Shown: piece by piece, positions 36,171 to 44,238 of the stretch
Layout: the number at the start of each line of letters is the position of its first letter
Position numbering within the stretch: position 1 is the first letter of the stretch
Origin: Shewanella sairae
GTDB lineage: Bacteria > Pseudomonadota > Gammaproteobacteria > Enterobacterales > Shewanellaceae
Direction of reading: 5' to 3'
Length of the DNA stretch: 64,000 nucleotides
Assembly (NCBI RefSeq): GCF_023283535.1
Contig: NZ_JAKILT010000014.1
Coordinates: 46,424-110,423, forward strand
The notes under the pieces: generated by a model
What the model was told of the DNA's origin: nothing
Database searches by the model: none
Seen by the model: the letters and a program-made list of their open reading frames with translations, nothing else
Program-made: the position numbers and the translations under genes

Positions 36171-36734
36171 TTATGAACTTGTATTGGAATTGTAAAGTGG
36201 TTGGGTGTGTTCTTGTTTTTCTAACCATTTGCTATCTAAAAAACAGGCGTTACTTTCTGCTGTGCTAGAGGAGGTTGGAGTGAAGCCCATTTTCTGGGTC
36301 ACCCTGTGGGTTGCATAGTTAGTTTTTGAATAATGAGCGTATATACGCAGATAATTTAGTTTTGAGAATGCGTAATAAAATAATCCACTTATAGACTCTT
36401 CCGGCAACAGTTTTCCTTGGGCGTTACGAAGTAGCATGATGCCTACATCTGCAAATGCAGGCTGTTCTTTATGTTGAGTTAAACCTTGTATACCAATAGT
36501 TTCATTAGTTGTTTTATTGGTGATGACCCAAGTTAAAAAAGGGGATTGTGGTTGGGCATTTTTTTTTAATGCGATAGCAAAGCTTTTTTGCGCTTTTTCA
36601 ACTGATAGTGGCGCTGAAATTTTTCTCATTATTTTTTCATCGGTATAAATCTGAGCATATAAGTCTTTATCTCGTTCATCGAGCAAGCGCATGGATAGTC
36701 GTTCGGTTTCAAATTGGTGTGCTGAGTTAGCCAT
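36171..36734 (-). CDS. GNAT N-acetyltransferase (RimJ/RimL type) in the borosin locus
   Basis: 187 residues: FETERLSMRLLDERDKDLYAQI start, core strand ITNKTTNETIGIQGLTQ, DVGIMLLRNAQGKLLPEESISGLFYYAF (acetyl-CoA loop region, weaker than the classic Q/RxxGxG/A), and YSKTNYATHRVTQKMGFTP near the C-terminus. Acetylates amino groups of proteins, peptides or small molecules. It sits 13 bp after the aspartic-protease gene and 104 bp before the methyltransferase gene on the same strand, so modification of the borosin peptide is a reasonable guess. A general house-keeping acetyltransferase cannot be excluded. Confidence 0.85.
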   Translation of the reverse strand: MANSAHQFETERLSMRLLDERDKDLYAQIYTDEKIMRKISAPLSVEKAQKSFAIALKKNAQPQSPFLTWVITNKTTNETIGIQGLTQHKEQPAFADVGIMLLRNAQGKLLPEESISGLFYYAFSKLNYLRIYAHYSKTNYATHRVTQKMGFTPTSSSTAESNACFLDSKWLEKQEHTQPLYNSNTSS

Positions 36735-36747
36735 GGTGTCTCTCTAA

Positions 36748-38505
36748 TTAACGCTGTTTAGCGAAGTGGATAACGCCGGTTTGATGGGCGGAGCGGTCGA
36801 AAATCACGTAGTGATCATTCATTAGCGGTAAACCAAGCAGCGACTGATTGGGCCACCCAGCAAGCTGTGACAATATCTTAAAACAGGCCTTGCCCTTGGC
36901 TGGGGTGTTGGTTTGCCAGTAGTGCTCGGGCTTTATGTGAAGGCTGACTTTTTCTGGGCTGTTTTGCTTGTTGTCACTGCTATTTTTACTGCTATGGTCA
37001 CAGCTATTTTCATTGGTATTTTTACTAGTATTGCCACTGCTGCTATGAGTGTGTTGGCTATGGTGATTACGCTCGCCGACAAAATGCAGGGTGAGCGTTG
37101 GCCATTCATCAAGGTTTAACTGGCTCATGTCTATACCTTGGTACTGCATGGCGATATCGCTAAAGGGCTTTATCAGTGCCGCAAATTTGGGGTTTAGCGC
37201 GCTGAAGTGTTCCACCATGGCGTTGTATAAATGCTTGGTAAACACTATGCCTGATACACCAGTGTCGATAATGGCGTTACTGCGACCACGCAGCTGTTTG
37301 TTCATGCCGATGGCTGAGAGTAGGGCGTGGTCATGGCTTGCTTGGTTTTTTATTGGCTCAGAACCTTTATTGTGCTCAAGGCTGTTATCTGGCTCAAGGC
37401 TGTTTGCAGGCTCAAGGCTGTTCTCTATTTCCTCGGTGAGTAGGCTGTCGATTTCGGTTTGGTCGCCGACTTGGATAGAGATGAGGTTAACGTTGTAATA
37501 CTTGTCTTCTACCACAGAGATAGTGGTGAACTCGCCTTGATAAAGCTCGGTATGTTCTTCGCCGCCACCAATAATTAACCAACCCTGATTGAGCGGGTCT
37601 TGGTTTAATTGTGCGAAGTGTGCTTGTTGTGTTGCCTTATCTGTTTTTTCAGTTTTTTCAGCTTTATCAGCGCTCTTTTTTGCACTAAAGGTGGCAGCGT
37701 TAATATCTGCAGTAAAGTGAACACTTGAGCGGCGGCTATAAAAAGCAAACTTATTGGCGGTTAAGCCATGCTGAGTGAGCTCAGTAAAGTAGGGAATAAT
37801 ATCTTGCGTGGGCTGCTGTTTTAAAAAGGCTTTAAACTGGCGTAAATCATCGCTGGTAAAGCGATTATCGCAATCTTGCTCAGAGTGAACCGCCTTGTTT
37901 TCGACTCTATTTTCTACTTGGTTTGCACTTAAGTGGGCGTGATAATCATTACTGCAAATACTCATTTCTGTGTCAAACGGCCAAGGGTAGGTGAGCGCTG
38001 GACTGATTTGGTATTTGTCGAAATAGTCTTTGAGATTGTAGCTTTTGTTTAGCTGATGGTAAGCAAGACCGAGTATGCCGTCGGCGTGTAAAAATGTGCC
38101 CTCTTGTTTAATCGACGACACTATCGCCACCGGACAATCGTTAAGCACTATGGGCGCGTGGGCATCAGGATTTGGCTCTAACTGATAACCGTCGCTTAGG
38201 TTGAAATCGATATCTTCTTCTCTGAGTCCGACTCGGGTATGCACTACTGGGCCGTCCCAACCGCCCGCACCGTATAATACTTCTTGAGCAAAGCTGGTGG
38301 CCACTAAGCTAGTGTCTTGCTCGTCGTCATAATCACTGTCGCTCACTACTAAGGTGCTACTGCCAGTATCAATAATCAGATTGGCTGGGGTTTTATTAGC
38401 GCCAAATCTTAACTGTGCACAATAGCCACCCATGGCATACACGTTAGTTATCGGCACTTTTAATGTTCGCGGCGATACTGAACCTAACTTAGGGCTGGCT
38501 GACAT
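36748..38505 (-). CDS. Pepsin-family (A1) aspartic protease, shewasin type, cytoplasmic
   Basis: 585 residues from ATG at 38505 (AAGGA upstream; the frame runs on to 38541). Two active-site motifs of bilobal pepsins are present: NLIIDTGSSTLVV (Asp46) and NAIIDTGVSGIVF (Asp414), with DGILGLAY and QSLLGLPLMNDHYVIFD in the expected places. No signal peptide or propeptide, as in the bacterial pepsin homologues called shewasins. It carries low-complexity inserts: three SLEP/SLEH units near residues 365-385 and an His/Asn/Ser-rich stretch near residues 475-520. Bacterial pepsins are rare. It heads the same-strand borosin set, so leader removal or peptide trimming is a plausible job. Confidence 0.9.
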   Translation of the reverse strand: MSASPKLGSVSPRTLKVPITNVYAMGGYCAQLRFGANKTPANLIIDTGSSTLVVSDSDYDDEQDTSLVATSFAQEVLYGAGGWDGPVVHTRVGLREEDIDFNLSDGYQLEPNPDAHAPIVLNDCPVAIVSSIKQEGTFLHADGILGLAYHQLNKSYNLKDYFDKYQISPALTYPWPFDTEMSICSNDYHAHLSANQVENRVENKAVHSEQDCDNRFTSDDLRQFKAFLKQQPTQDIIPYFTELTQHGLTANKFAFYSRRSSVHFTADINAATFSAKKSADKAEKTEKTDKATQQAHFAQLNQDPLNQGWLIIGGGEEHTELYQGEFTTISVVEDKYYNVNLISIQVGDQTEIDSLLTEEIENSLEPANSLEPDNSLEHNKGSEPIKNQASHDHALLSAIGMNKQLRGRSNAIIDTGVSGIVFTKHLYNAMVEHFSALNPKFAALIKPFSDIAMQYQGIDMSQLNLDEWPTLTLHFVGERNHHSQHTHSSSGNTSKNTNENSCDHSSKNSSDNKQNSPEKVSLHIKPEHYWQTNTPAKGKACFKILSQLAGWPNQSLLGLPLMNDHYVIFDRSAHQTGVIHFAKQR

Positions 38506-38844
38506 CCAAATATCCTTATTGTTTGATACATATTCCATCATTGAGAGGCTGACGAATTAACCGACGCCCAGTTATAGCAAAAATGACATCTATAGTTAAT
38601 CCATGGGGGGAATCTAATTGACTAAGCCGATCAGTCAATAAGCACATTTGGCTAGCTTGGTAGCTGTGTTTTAGCTCTGTTCGGCTAAGTGTAAGTATTC
38701 GTGTAACGTCTTGAATAATTTGGCTGGTTTTGGCAGGTTAATAGTCGTTTGTTAAACGAGTTACCACCGTAGAAGGCGGTGTTATGACAACTGATGGCGT
38801 TTATCGCCACTTAGCCAATGACTATAATAACAATAGGATACATC
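38506..38844. other. Divergent intergenic region
   Basis: No gene is visible. It should hold the promoters of the protease-borosin set (minus) and of the amidohydrolase (plus). A small hairpin TGGCG-TTTAT-CGCCA lies near 38794-38809. Nothing else is recognisable. Confidence 0.4.
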
Positions 38845-40179
38845 ATGCCAAGATTCAGCTATACAGCCCCCATTTCTGCGCCGTTTAAGTTTAACCGCTT
38901 GCTTGCTTTTGCGGCTTTGTCGCTAACCTCTTTTAGTGCGCTTGCGGCAGATATTACGGTGATCCATGCGGGGGAGCTGTTAGTCATACCGGGTGAAAAG
39001 CCACTTAAGCGTCAGTCGCTGATTATTGAAGATGGCAAAATAACAGCGGTAAAATCTGGGTTTATTCAGTCGAACTCAGTAAGTGACAAGGTTGAGTATA
39101 TCGACTTGAAGAATAACTTTGTGCTGCCGGGTCTTATGGACATGCACGTGCATCTGCAAGGCGAGTTAGGCCCTAATAATGACAGCGAAGCATTACGTAT
39201 GTCTGATGCCGATGTGGCAATGCAAAGTGCTTATTTTGCCAAGAAAACACTTTTGGCAGGCTTTACCACTGTGCGCGATCTCGGCGCAAAGCCTGAACAA
39301 ATTTATGCGCTTAGGGATGGTATTAGCAAAGGTTGGATTGACGGGCCAAGAGTGATTGCATCGGGCGGGGTATCGGTGACTGGTGGTCATGGTGATGTTG
39401 ACGGTAAAAGCCCAGATTTATTGGATATGTATACCTCTAAAACCATCTGTGATGGTCCGTATGATTGTCGCCGTGCGACACGACGAGCGATTAAGTTTGG
39501 TGCCGACGTGATCAAGATAACCTCGACTGGTGGGGTGCTGTCTGACACCAATACTGGCACGGGTCAGCAAATGGCCAATGATGAGCTTAAAGAGGTGATT
39601 GATGCTGCCCATGCGCTTGGACGAAAAGTGGCTAGTCACGCCCATGCTGCTGAAGGGGTTAACGCCGCGCTGCGGGCTGGGGTTGATAGTATTGAACATG
39701 GCAGCTATGCCAATGAAGAGAGCATTGCCCTATTTAAGAAAAACGGTGCCTATTTAGTCCCAACTTTGCTTGCTGGCGACACAGTGGTGCAGCTAGCAAG
39801 CAGTTCAGATTTTATGTCTGAAGCCATTAAATCCAAAGCGGTTCGAGTTGGCGGCGATATGCTGCAAAACTTTACGCGTGCATATCAAGCTGGGGTCAAT
39901 ATTGCTTATGGTACTGACAGTGGCGTGTCTCATCACGGTGATAACGCTAAAGAAGCGGTGCTAATGCATCAAGCTGGCATGAGTAATAGCGATATATTAG
40001 TGTCGGCAACGGTAAATGGTGCCGACTTAATTGATATGTCAGACAGCCTAGGCACGCTAGAGGTCGGTAAACAGGCTGATATTATAGCGACCAGTATCAG
40101 TCCGCTTAACGACATTAGCGCATTACTGGATGTGGGCTTTGTTATGAAGGGCGGCAAAGTTTACAAACAAGCACTTTAG
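38845..40179 (+). CDS. Exported metal-dependent amidohydrolase
   Basis: 444 residues from ATG at 38845 (AGGA eight bases upstream). Signal peptide ending SFSALAA. Amidohydrolase motifs: LPGLMDMHVHLQGE (HxH), DVIKITSTGGVLS (metal-bridging Lys), VASHAHAAEGV, SIEHGSY, GTDSGVSHHGDNAKE, LGTLEVGKQADIIA. The group includes periplasmic Xaa-Pro dipeptidases and imidazolonepropionase-like hydrolases of Shewanella and relatives; the substrate is probably a small peptide or amide. Monocistronic. Confidence 0.9.
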   Translation: MPRFSYTAPISAPFKFNRLLAFAALSLTSFSALAADITVIHAGELLVIPGEKPLKRQSLIIEDGKITAVKSGFIQSNSVSDKVEYIDLKNNFVLPGLMDMHVHLQGELGPNNDSEALRMSDADVAMQSAYFAKKTLLAGFTTVRDLGAKPEQIYALRDGISKGWIDGPRVIASGGVSVTGGHGDVDGKSPDLLDMYTSKTICDGPYDCRRATRRAIKFGADVIKITSTGGVLSDTNTGTGQQMANDELKEVIDAAHALGRKVASHAHAAEGVNAALRAGVDSIEHGSYANEESIALFKKNGAYLVPTLLAGDTVVQLASSSDFMSEAIKSKAVRVGGDMLQNFTRAYQAGVNIAYGTDSGVSHHGDNAKEAVLMHQAGMSNSDILVSATVNGADLIDMSDSLGTLEVGKQADIIATSISPLNDISALLDVGFVMKGGKVYKQAL

Positions 40180-40285
40180 TTGTGAATGTTAAGGCCTAGT
40201 ATTGATGATTAGTAGGCAGGTTTAGTACTGATATTTAATGCTTATATTTAAGCACTGATGTTTTAGTACTTATTATTGCCTAAAT

Positions 40286-40322
40286 AAAAAAGCTTTACAG
40301 TATTGAACTGTAAAGCTTTTTT
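40286..40322. terminator. Bidirectional terminator
   Basis: AAAAAAGCTTTACAG (40286-40300), loop TATTGAA, then the complement to 40322. It separates the amidohydrolase from azurin. The 100 bp before it contain degenerate AGTACTGAT-like repeats. Confidence 0.9.
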
Positions 40323-40352
40323 GGTTTTAAACTAACCTTACTCTAAACGGTG

Positions 40353-40808
40353 CTATGCACCAATAATAAACTTGCCTTGCATAATGGCCCAGTGACCTGG
40401 GAACGAGCAGAAGAAGCTGTACTGCTTGGCTGGGTCAAGATCGGCAGTGCTAAAGGTGATGCTAGTACTTTCGCCGCCACCAATTATGTCTGTATGAGCC
40501 AGCACGCGTGGGTCATCGGCTTTTACGTAGCTGTTTGCCGCGCCAGCAGCCATGCCTTCATTGGCGACCGCTGACATATTGGCAGTTTCTGTTAGCACCC
40601 AATTATGACCCATTGCGCTTTTGGGCAGCGTACCAGTGTGGTGTAAATTAAGCGTCACTTCGGTGCAACCTGCAGGTAGTGTCAGTTCTTTCTGACTAAA
40701 CTGCATAGCGTCAGTGGCATCAATATCGAGTTGGCAAGTGTTGGCGCTAGCAAAAGCTGAAACAGTTAGCATGACTGTTGCGGTAACAAATTTGATTAGG
40801 GTACGCAT
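40353..40808 (-). CDS. azu: Azurin, periplasmic blue-copper electron carrier
   Basis: 151 residues from ATG at 40808 (the frame is open to 40865). Signal peptide to about SANT, then a cupredoxin with azurin features: MGHNWVL (first His ligand), a Cys pair (TCQLDI and AGCTEVT), and FFCSFPGHWAIMQG, which supplies Cys, His and Met copper ligands. It shuttles electrons between respiratory complexes. A strong Fur-type box lies upstream. Confidence 0.95.
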   Translation of the reverse strand: MRTLIKFVTATVMLTVSAFASANTCQLDIDATDAMQFSQKELTLPAGCTEVTLNLHHTGTLPKSAMGHNWVLTETANMSAVANEGMAAGAANSYVKADDPRVLAHTDIIGGGESTSITFSTADLDPAKQYSFFCSFPGHWAIMQGKFIIGA

Positions 40809-40865
40809 AGTATAAATTCTCATTATAGTGAATGACGTAAGCATCCTAAGGTAAAACGCTCTCAA

Positions 40866-40880
40866 TGAGAATGATAATCA
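40866..40880. promoter_or_regulatory. Fur-type box upstream of azurin
   Basis: TGAGAATGATAATCA matches the Fur 7-1-7 inverted motif (TGAnAAT-N-ATTnTCA) at all but one position. It lies about 60 bp upstream of the azurin start. Confidence 0.6.
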
Positions 40881-40949
40881 ATTGTAAATTATTTCTAAAG
40901 ATAAGGTTAAAGCGAAATAGTGTGGGGGGCTGCCAGCGTATTGATTAAA

Positions 40950-40974
40950 AGTGGGCTTAGCAGCTAAGCCCACT
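40950..40974 (-). terminator. Terminator of the BlaI/M56 operon
   Basis: AGTGGGCTTAGC-A-GCTAAGCCCACT with 12-bp arms and a TTTT run on the minus strand. Confidence 0.85.
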
Positions 40975-40999
40975 CGTTGACTTGATGATTGTATTTGGG

Positions 41000-42199
41000 T
41001 TACTTCGCGGTCACCTTGATGCGCTCAACATCTGTGGTAGGGGCTTCAACTTCAAAATCGAGTTGTACTTTTGAACCTTGAACGCCTTTAGCCGAACTTT
41101 GGTATTGCCATTGCTTTAGTGCGGCAATAGCCACTTGATCAAACACTTTCTCAGGTGATGATTTGATTACGCTAACATTGGTCACTGCGCCGTTTGGGGT
41201 AATATCAAACTGCAGTTGTACAAAACCATTTTGGTTAGCCTTTGCTGCTTCAACCGGGTATTTAGGCTCAACACGCATGGTTGGATAGACGATTGATTGT
41301 TTATCTACGCCACCTGCTTGCACTTGTTGATTGAGCATTAGGCCGCAAAGCCCTAAAACCATGATTAATCCGATAACTGCAATGCTGCTTTGGCCTTTTT
41401 GCTGTGTTTTCATTTGCATAATACGTTCCTTGAGTATGTTTTTATTTCCGTAGTGAGTGTGTAGCAAGCCGTGCTGGGCCTGCTGTGAATAAGCCAACAG
41501 CACTTGGCTATAACTGATTTTTTGTTGCTTGCTGAGTGACTGAGTCACATAGGCATCGCAGGCTAGCTCTTGATCATCGCGAAAGCGGCGATAGGCGAGC
41601 CAGCAGATAGGGTTAAACCAAAACAGGCTGAGTATGGCGTAAGCCAGCAGATTACTAAGCAGATCGCGGCGCTGGTGGTGATATTGTTCATGGCGAATAA
41701 TGGCGTTTTGTTCGTCGCTATTAAGCTGGCTAAAGTTGGTGGGTAACAATATTTTGGCTTTGATGATGCCGACCAGCATGGGCGATTGCACTTTTGGATG
41801 GCAATAAGTCGCTAAGGCTGCAAAAGGATGGCACAGCTGAGTGCTAGTATTGAGTAGCCGCTGTAAAGCTAATGCTTGCAGAGCTAACAAGCTTGCCATG
41901 ACTATGATGCCAAGCAGCCAGATAGCACCGATTATTTGAACATAATCTGTGGTGTTAACTGCGCTAAGGGTTTTGGTCGCGATAACACTATAATGAGCCA
42001 GCTGGCTTGATTGTGCGTCTGCCAATAAACTTGGCATAGCTGCGACGATGGCTGAGCTGATTAATAACGTAGGTACCGCAAGCCACAGGTGATAGGTTTT
42101 GTGGGCGCCAAAGCATTTTTGTAACGTATGGTGCCCAAGCAGTAGCGTGGTGCAAATAAGGCTGAGTAATAGGGTTTGTTGCGCCATCCATAGCATCAT
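41000..42199 (-). CDS. BlaR1/M56-type membrane metallopeptidase with C-terminal TonB domain
   Basis: 399 residues. N-terminal membrane helices (about 5-25, 38-58, 85-110), a cytosolic M56 peptidase site IIRHEQYHHQRRD (HExxH) followed by FRDDQELACDAYV, a further helix (IAVIGLIMVLGLCGLML), then a periplasmic TonB C-terminal domain (RVEPKYPVEAAKANQNGFVQLQFDI...ALKQWQYQ). BlaR1-like proteins cleave their partner repressor after sensing a periplasmic signal; here the sensor domain is TonB-like, not a penicillin-binding one. Its ATG overlaps the blaI-like stop by four bases. Confidence 0.9.
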   Translation of the reverse strand: MMLWMAQQTLLLSLICTTLLLGHHTLQKCFGAHKTYHLWLAVPTLLISSAIVAAMPSLLADAQSSQLAHYSVIATKTLSAVNTTDYVQIIGAIWLLGIIVMASLLALQALALQRLLNTSTQLCHPFAALATYCHPKVQSPMLVGIIKAKILLPTNFSQLNSDEQNAIIRHEQYHHQRRDLLSNLLAYAILSLFWFNPICWLAYRRFRDDQELACDAYVTQSLSKQQKISYSQVLLAYSQQAQHGLLHTHYGNKNILKERIMQMKTQQKGQSSIAVIGLIMVLGLCGLMLNQQVQAGGVDKQSIVYPTMRVEPKYPVEAAKANQNGFVQLQFDITPNGAVTNVSVIKSSPEKVFDQVAIAALKQWQYQSSAKGVQGSKVQLDFEVEAPTTDVERIKVTAK

Positions 42200-42573
42200 G
42201 ACTTGTTATCCTTTTGCCATGTGTCAATCAACTGCTGCAACTCTTCCACATCTTGCGCGCTGAGCTTATTTTGCTTTGCAAAGCCGGCAACTAAAGGCGC
42301 AACTCTGCCTGAGAATAAACGATCAATAAAGGATTCACTCTCTTTGAGTTGGTACTCAGTTTGGTCTATTAGTGGTGAATACAAATAGGAGCGCCCTTGC
42401 TTTTCAAAGCCTATCGCTTGTTTTTTGACTAAACGGTTTAGTAGCGTTTTAATTGTTTTTTCGTGCCAGTCATGGCTGAGAGATAATTGGTTAATCACCT
42501 CGCTTGCACTTTTGGGGGATGACTGCCATAAAATATTGAGTACCGATAGCTCTGCATTGCTGATCTCTTTCAT
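42196..42573 (-). CDS. BlaI/MecI-family transcriptional repressor
   Basis: 125 residues from ATG at 42573 (AGGTG upstream; the frame is open to 42630). Winged helix: ISNAELSVLNILWQSSPKSASEVINQL, HEKTIKTLLNRLVKKQAIGFEKQGRSYLYSPLI, then a dimerisation helix. It binds TACA-N2-TGTA-type operators; two such sites are upstream. Partner of the following M56 peptidase. Confidence 0.92.
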   Translation of the reverse strand: MKEISNAELSVLNILWQSSPKSASEVINQLSLSHDWHEKTIKTLLNRLVKKQAIGFEKQGRSYLYSPLIDQTEYQLKESESFIDRLFSGRVAPLVAGFAKQNKLSAQDVEELQQLIDTWQKDNKS

Positions 42574-42634
42574 CTTGTATTGGTCACCTATTGTTATAAA
42601 TTTTTTATTCGCAGCTTGTGGTAAGCACACTAAC

Positions 42635-42675
42635 GATTACACTCGTAATTCACAATTAAGATTACACATGTAATC
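42635..42675. promoter_or_regulatory. Two BlaI-type operators
   Basis: GATTACACATGTAATC (42660-42675) is a perfect palindrome with the TACA-N2-TGTA core of BlaI/MecI sites. GATTACACTCGTAATT (42635-42650) is a near copy (13 of 16), 25 bp away. Both lie upstream of the blaI-like ATG, so autorepression is likely. Confidence 0.75.
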
Positions 42676-42867
42676 CAACTGTGCAAGCAATAAGTTGCTT
42701 GAAAATTAGCCATTGTAGGTGGCGTTTATATAAGGCGTTGTTAATTAAGGATGTTTTGTTATTTGTTTATTTGAAAGCTAACTAAAGTGATATTTAAGTA
42801 CCACTTTGCTTTGTACGCCGATAGAATGTGTAGTATAAAAAATCGCCTAGACAAGGATTGTAAAGGT

Positions 42868-43590
42868 ATGTCTCTTTTTTCTTTATCATCTGCAGTACTT
42901 CGTTTTGCTGCTGGAGTGTTATTTGTGGTTGCTATGCCTAGCTTGGCTAATTCGCTTACCAATGACACTCTTAATGAAAACTTTCTTAATGAACAGACCG
43001 CCAGTCATAACGCCTCGAATTATGTAAAAGCCAACGTTGCAGGCAAAATGCCGCAACAGCTGGCTATTTTTGAGCAGACCTTTAATTTTAGCTTACCTAC
43101 CGATTGGAAATTAGCTTACTCGGCGCAGCAAGAGACCATGTATTCAGCTGAGTTTTTGCCTGCTGACCAAGAGCTGCAAAACTGGTCAACTATGGTGTGT
43201 GTTCAAGGCTTTAAAGGGGTGGCTGAAGACATTGAACCTGAGCTATTTTTGGAAACGATGGCTAATGTGTACCTTGAAAGTTGCCAAGGTGAAATGGTGT
43301 TTGAAAGTTTGCCTAGTGAGCCATTAAATGGTCATGAAACTGCTAGCGCGATTATTGGCTGCACTAAAATGCCAAACTCACATATTAAGGCGATTGATAG
43401 CACTACCGCTTATGAGGCCAACCATGGTTTAGGCGAAATTGGCCATTACACTGCGGTTAAAGGCAAATCCGATCTGTATTTGATCCACAAATCGATGCGT
43501 GGTGATAGCTTTAGTCAAACCAACCCGCCACTCAAAGCGCAAAACTACCAAGAGTTTTTATCGAGTATTACTCCGCTAAGCCTGCATTGA
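42868..43590 (+). CDS. Hypothetical exported protein
   Basis: 240 residues from ATG at 42868 (AAGGA about ten bases upstream). Signal peptide (SLSSAVLRFAAGVLFVVAMPSLANS), then a soluble domain with LPTDWKLAYSAQQETMYSAEFLPADQ and one Cys pair (MVCVQGF, LESCQGE) plus a third Cys. No known motif. It begins about 190 bp beyond the BlaI operators, on the opposite strand, so it could share that regulation. Function unknown. Confidence 0.65.
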   Translation: MSLFSLSSAVLRFAAGVLFVVAMPSLANSLTNDTLNENFLNEQTASHNASNYVKANVAGKMPQQLAIFEQTFNFSLPTDWKLAYSAQQETMYSAEFLPADQELQNWSTMVCVQGFKGVAEDIEPELFLETMANVYLESCQGEMVFESLPSEPLNGHETASAIIGCTKMPNSHIKAIDSTTAYEANHGLGEIGHYTAVKGKSDLYLIHKSMRGDSFSQTNPPLKAQNYQEFLSSITPLSLH

Positions 43591-43741
43591 TAAGTGCATC
43601 TTTCTGTTTAGTTGCTTTTTAGATTTGCTTTTAAAGCAAGTATTCTAATCTGTAACAAATTTAAGCGTTATTCCCACCGCCAATGCTGTCGTTTTATCTT
43701 AGGTTAAGTTAGACATTTAACCGTATAGACGTCTATAATGC

Positions 43742-43766
43742 GCGCACTCATTAGTGGCGCTTTTTT
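43742..43766 (+). terminator. Intrinsic terminator
   Basis: GCGCACT-CATT-AGTGGCGC imperfect stem followed by TTTTTT, about 150 bp after the preceding gene and upstream of the riboswitch. Confidence 0.6.
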
Positions 43767-43929
43767 ACGCTTGAGTGTGTGTAATACATACTACTGCCAA
43801 AAGTAGTACTTAAAATGATGTTATTCAAAATGAAAAGCTTATTGTCTTGAGCTTTTGGTTATTGAGCTATTCATAATAAATAGCTCATAAAAACAGTTAA
43901 TAAAAAGAATATTTTAGTCAACTTTATTG

Positions 43930-44110
43930 GTGCTGAGGTTACTGCTGTAACTGAGGATAATCGGGAAGTCAGTTAAATTCTGACACTGCCCCCGCAACGG
44001 TGAATGGTGAGAGACAAGTGCGTCTTAATGGAAAGGCGTTTAAAGCTTGTACTCGAGTATTACACGTAATACAGAACCTAAGTCCGGAGACCGGCCAGCA
44101 AAGTGATTTC
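43930..44110 (+). ncRNA. Cobalamin riboswitch
   Basis: Conserved cobalamin elements in order: GGTGCTGAGGTTACT start, GGGAAGTCAGT, the B12-box-like CTGCCCCCGCAACGGTGA (43986-44003), and AAGTCCGGAGACCGGCCAGC (44080-44099). Located 130 bp upstream of btuB; binding of adenosylcobalamin should reduce btuB expression. Confidence 0.93.
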
Positions 44111-44238
44111 GATGATTTCGGCGGGCAGATCTCGAGATGCGGCATTATACGGTTAGGAAAATAATGGGCTTACCCATTGATTGGATCGTATTTCCGTGAC
44201 GTTTTTGCCCCGTTTTCCTTTTAGGAGTCAAAGGTAAA

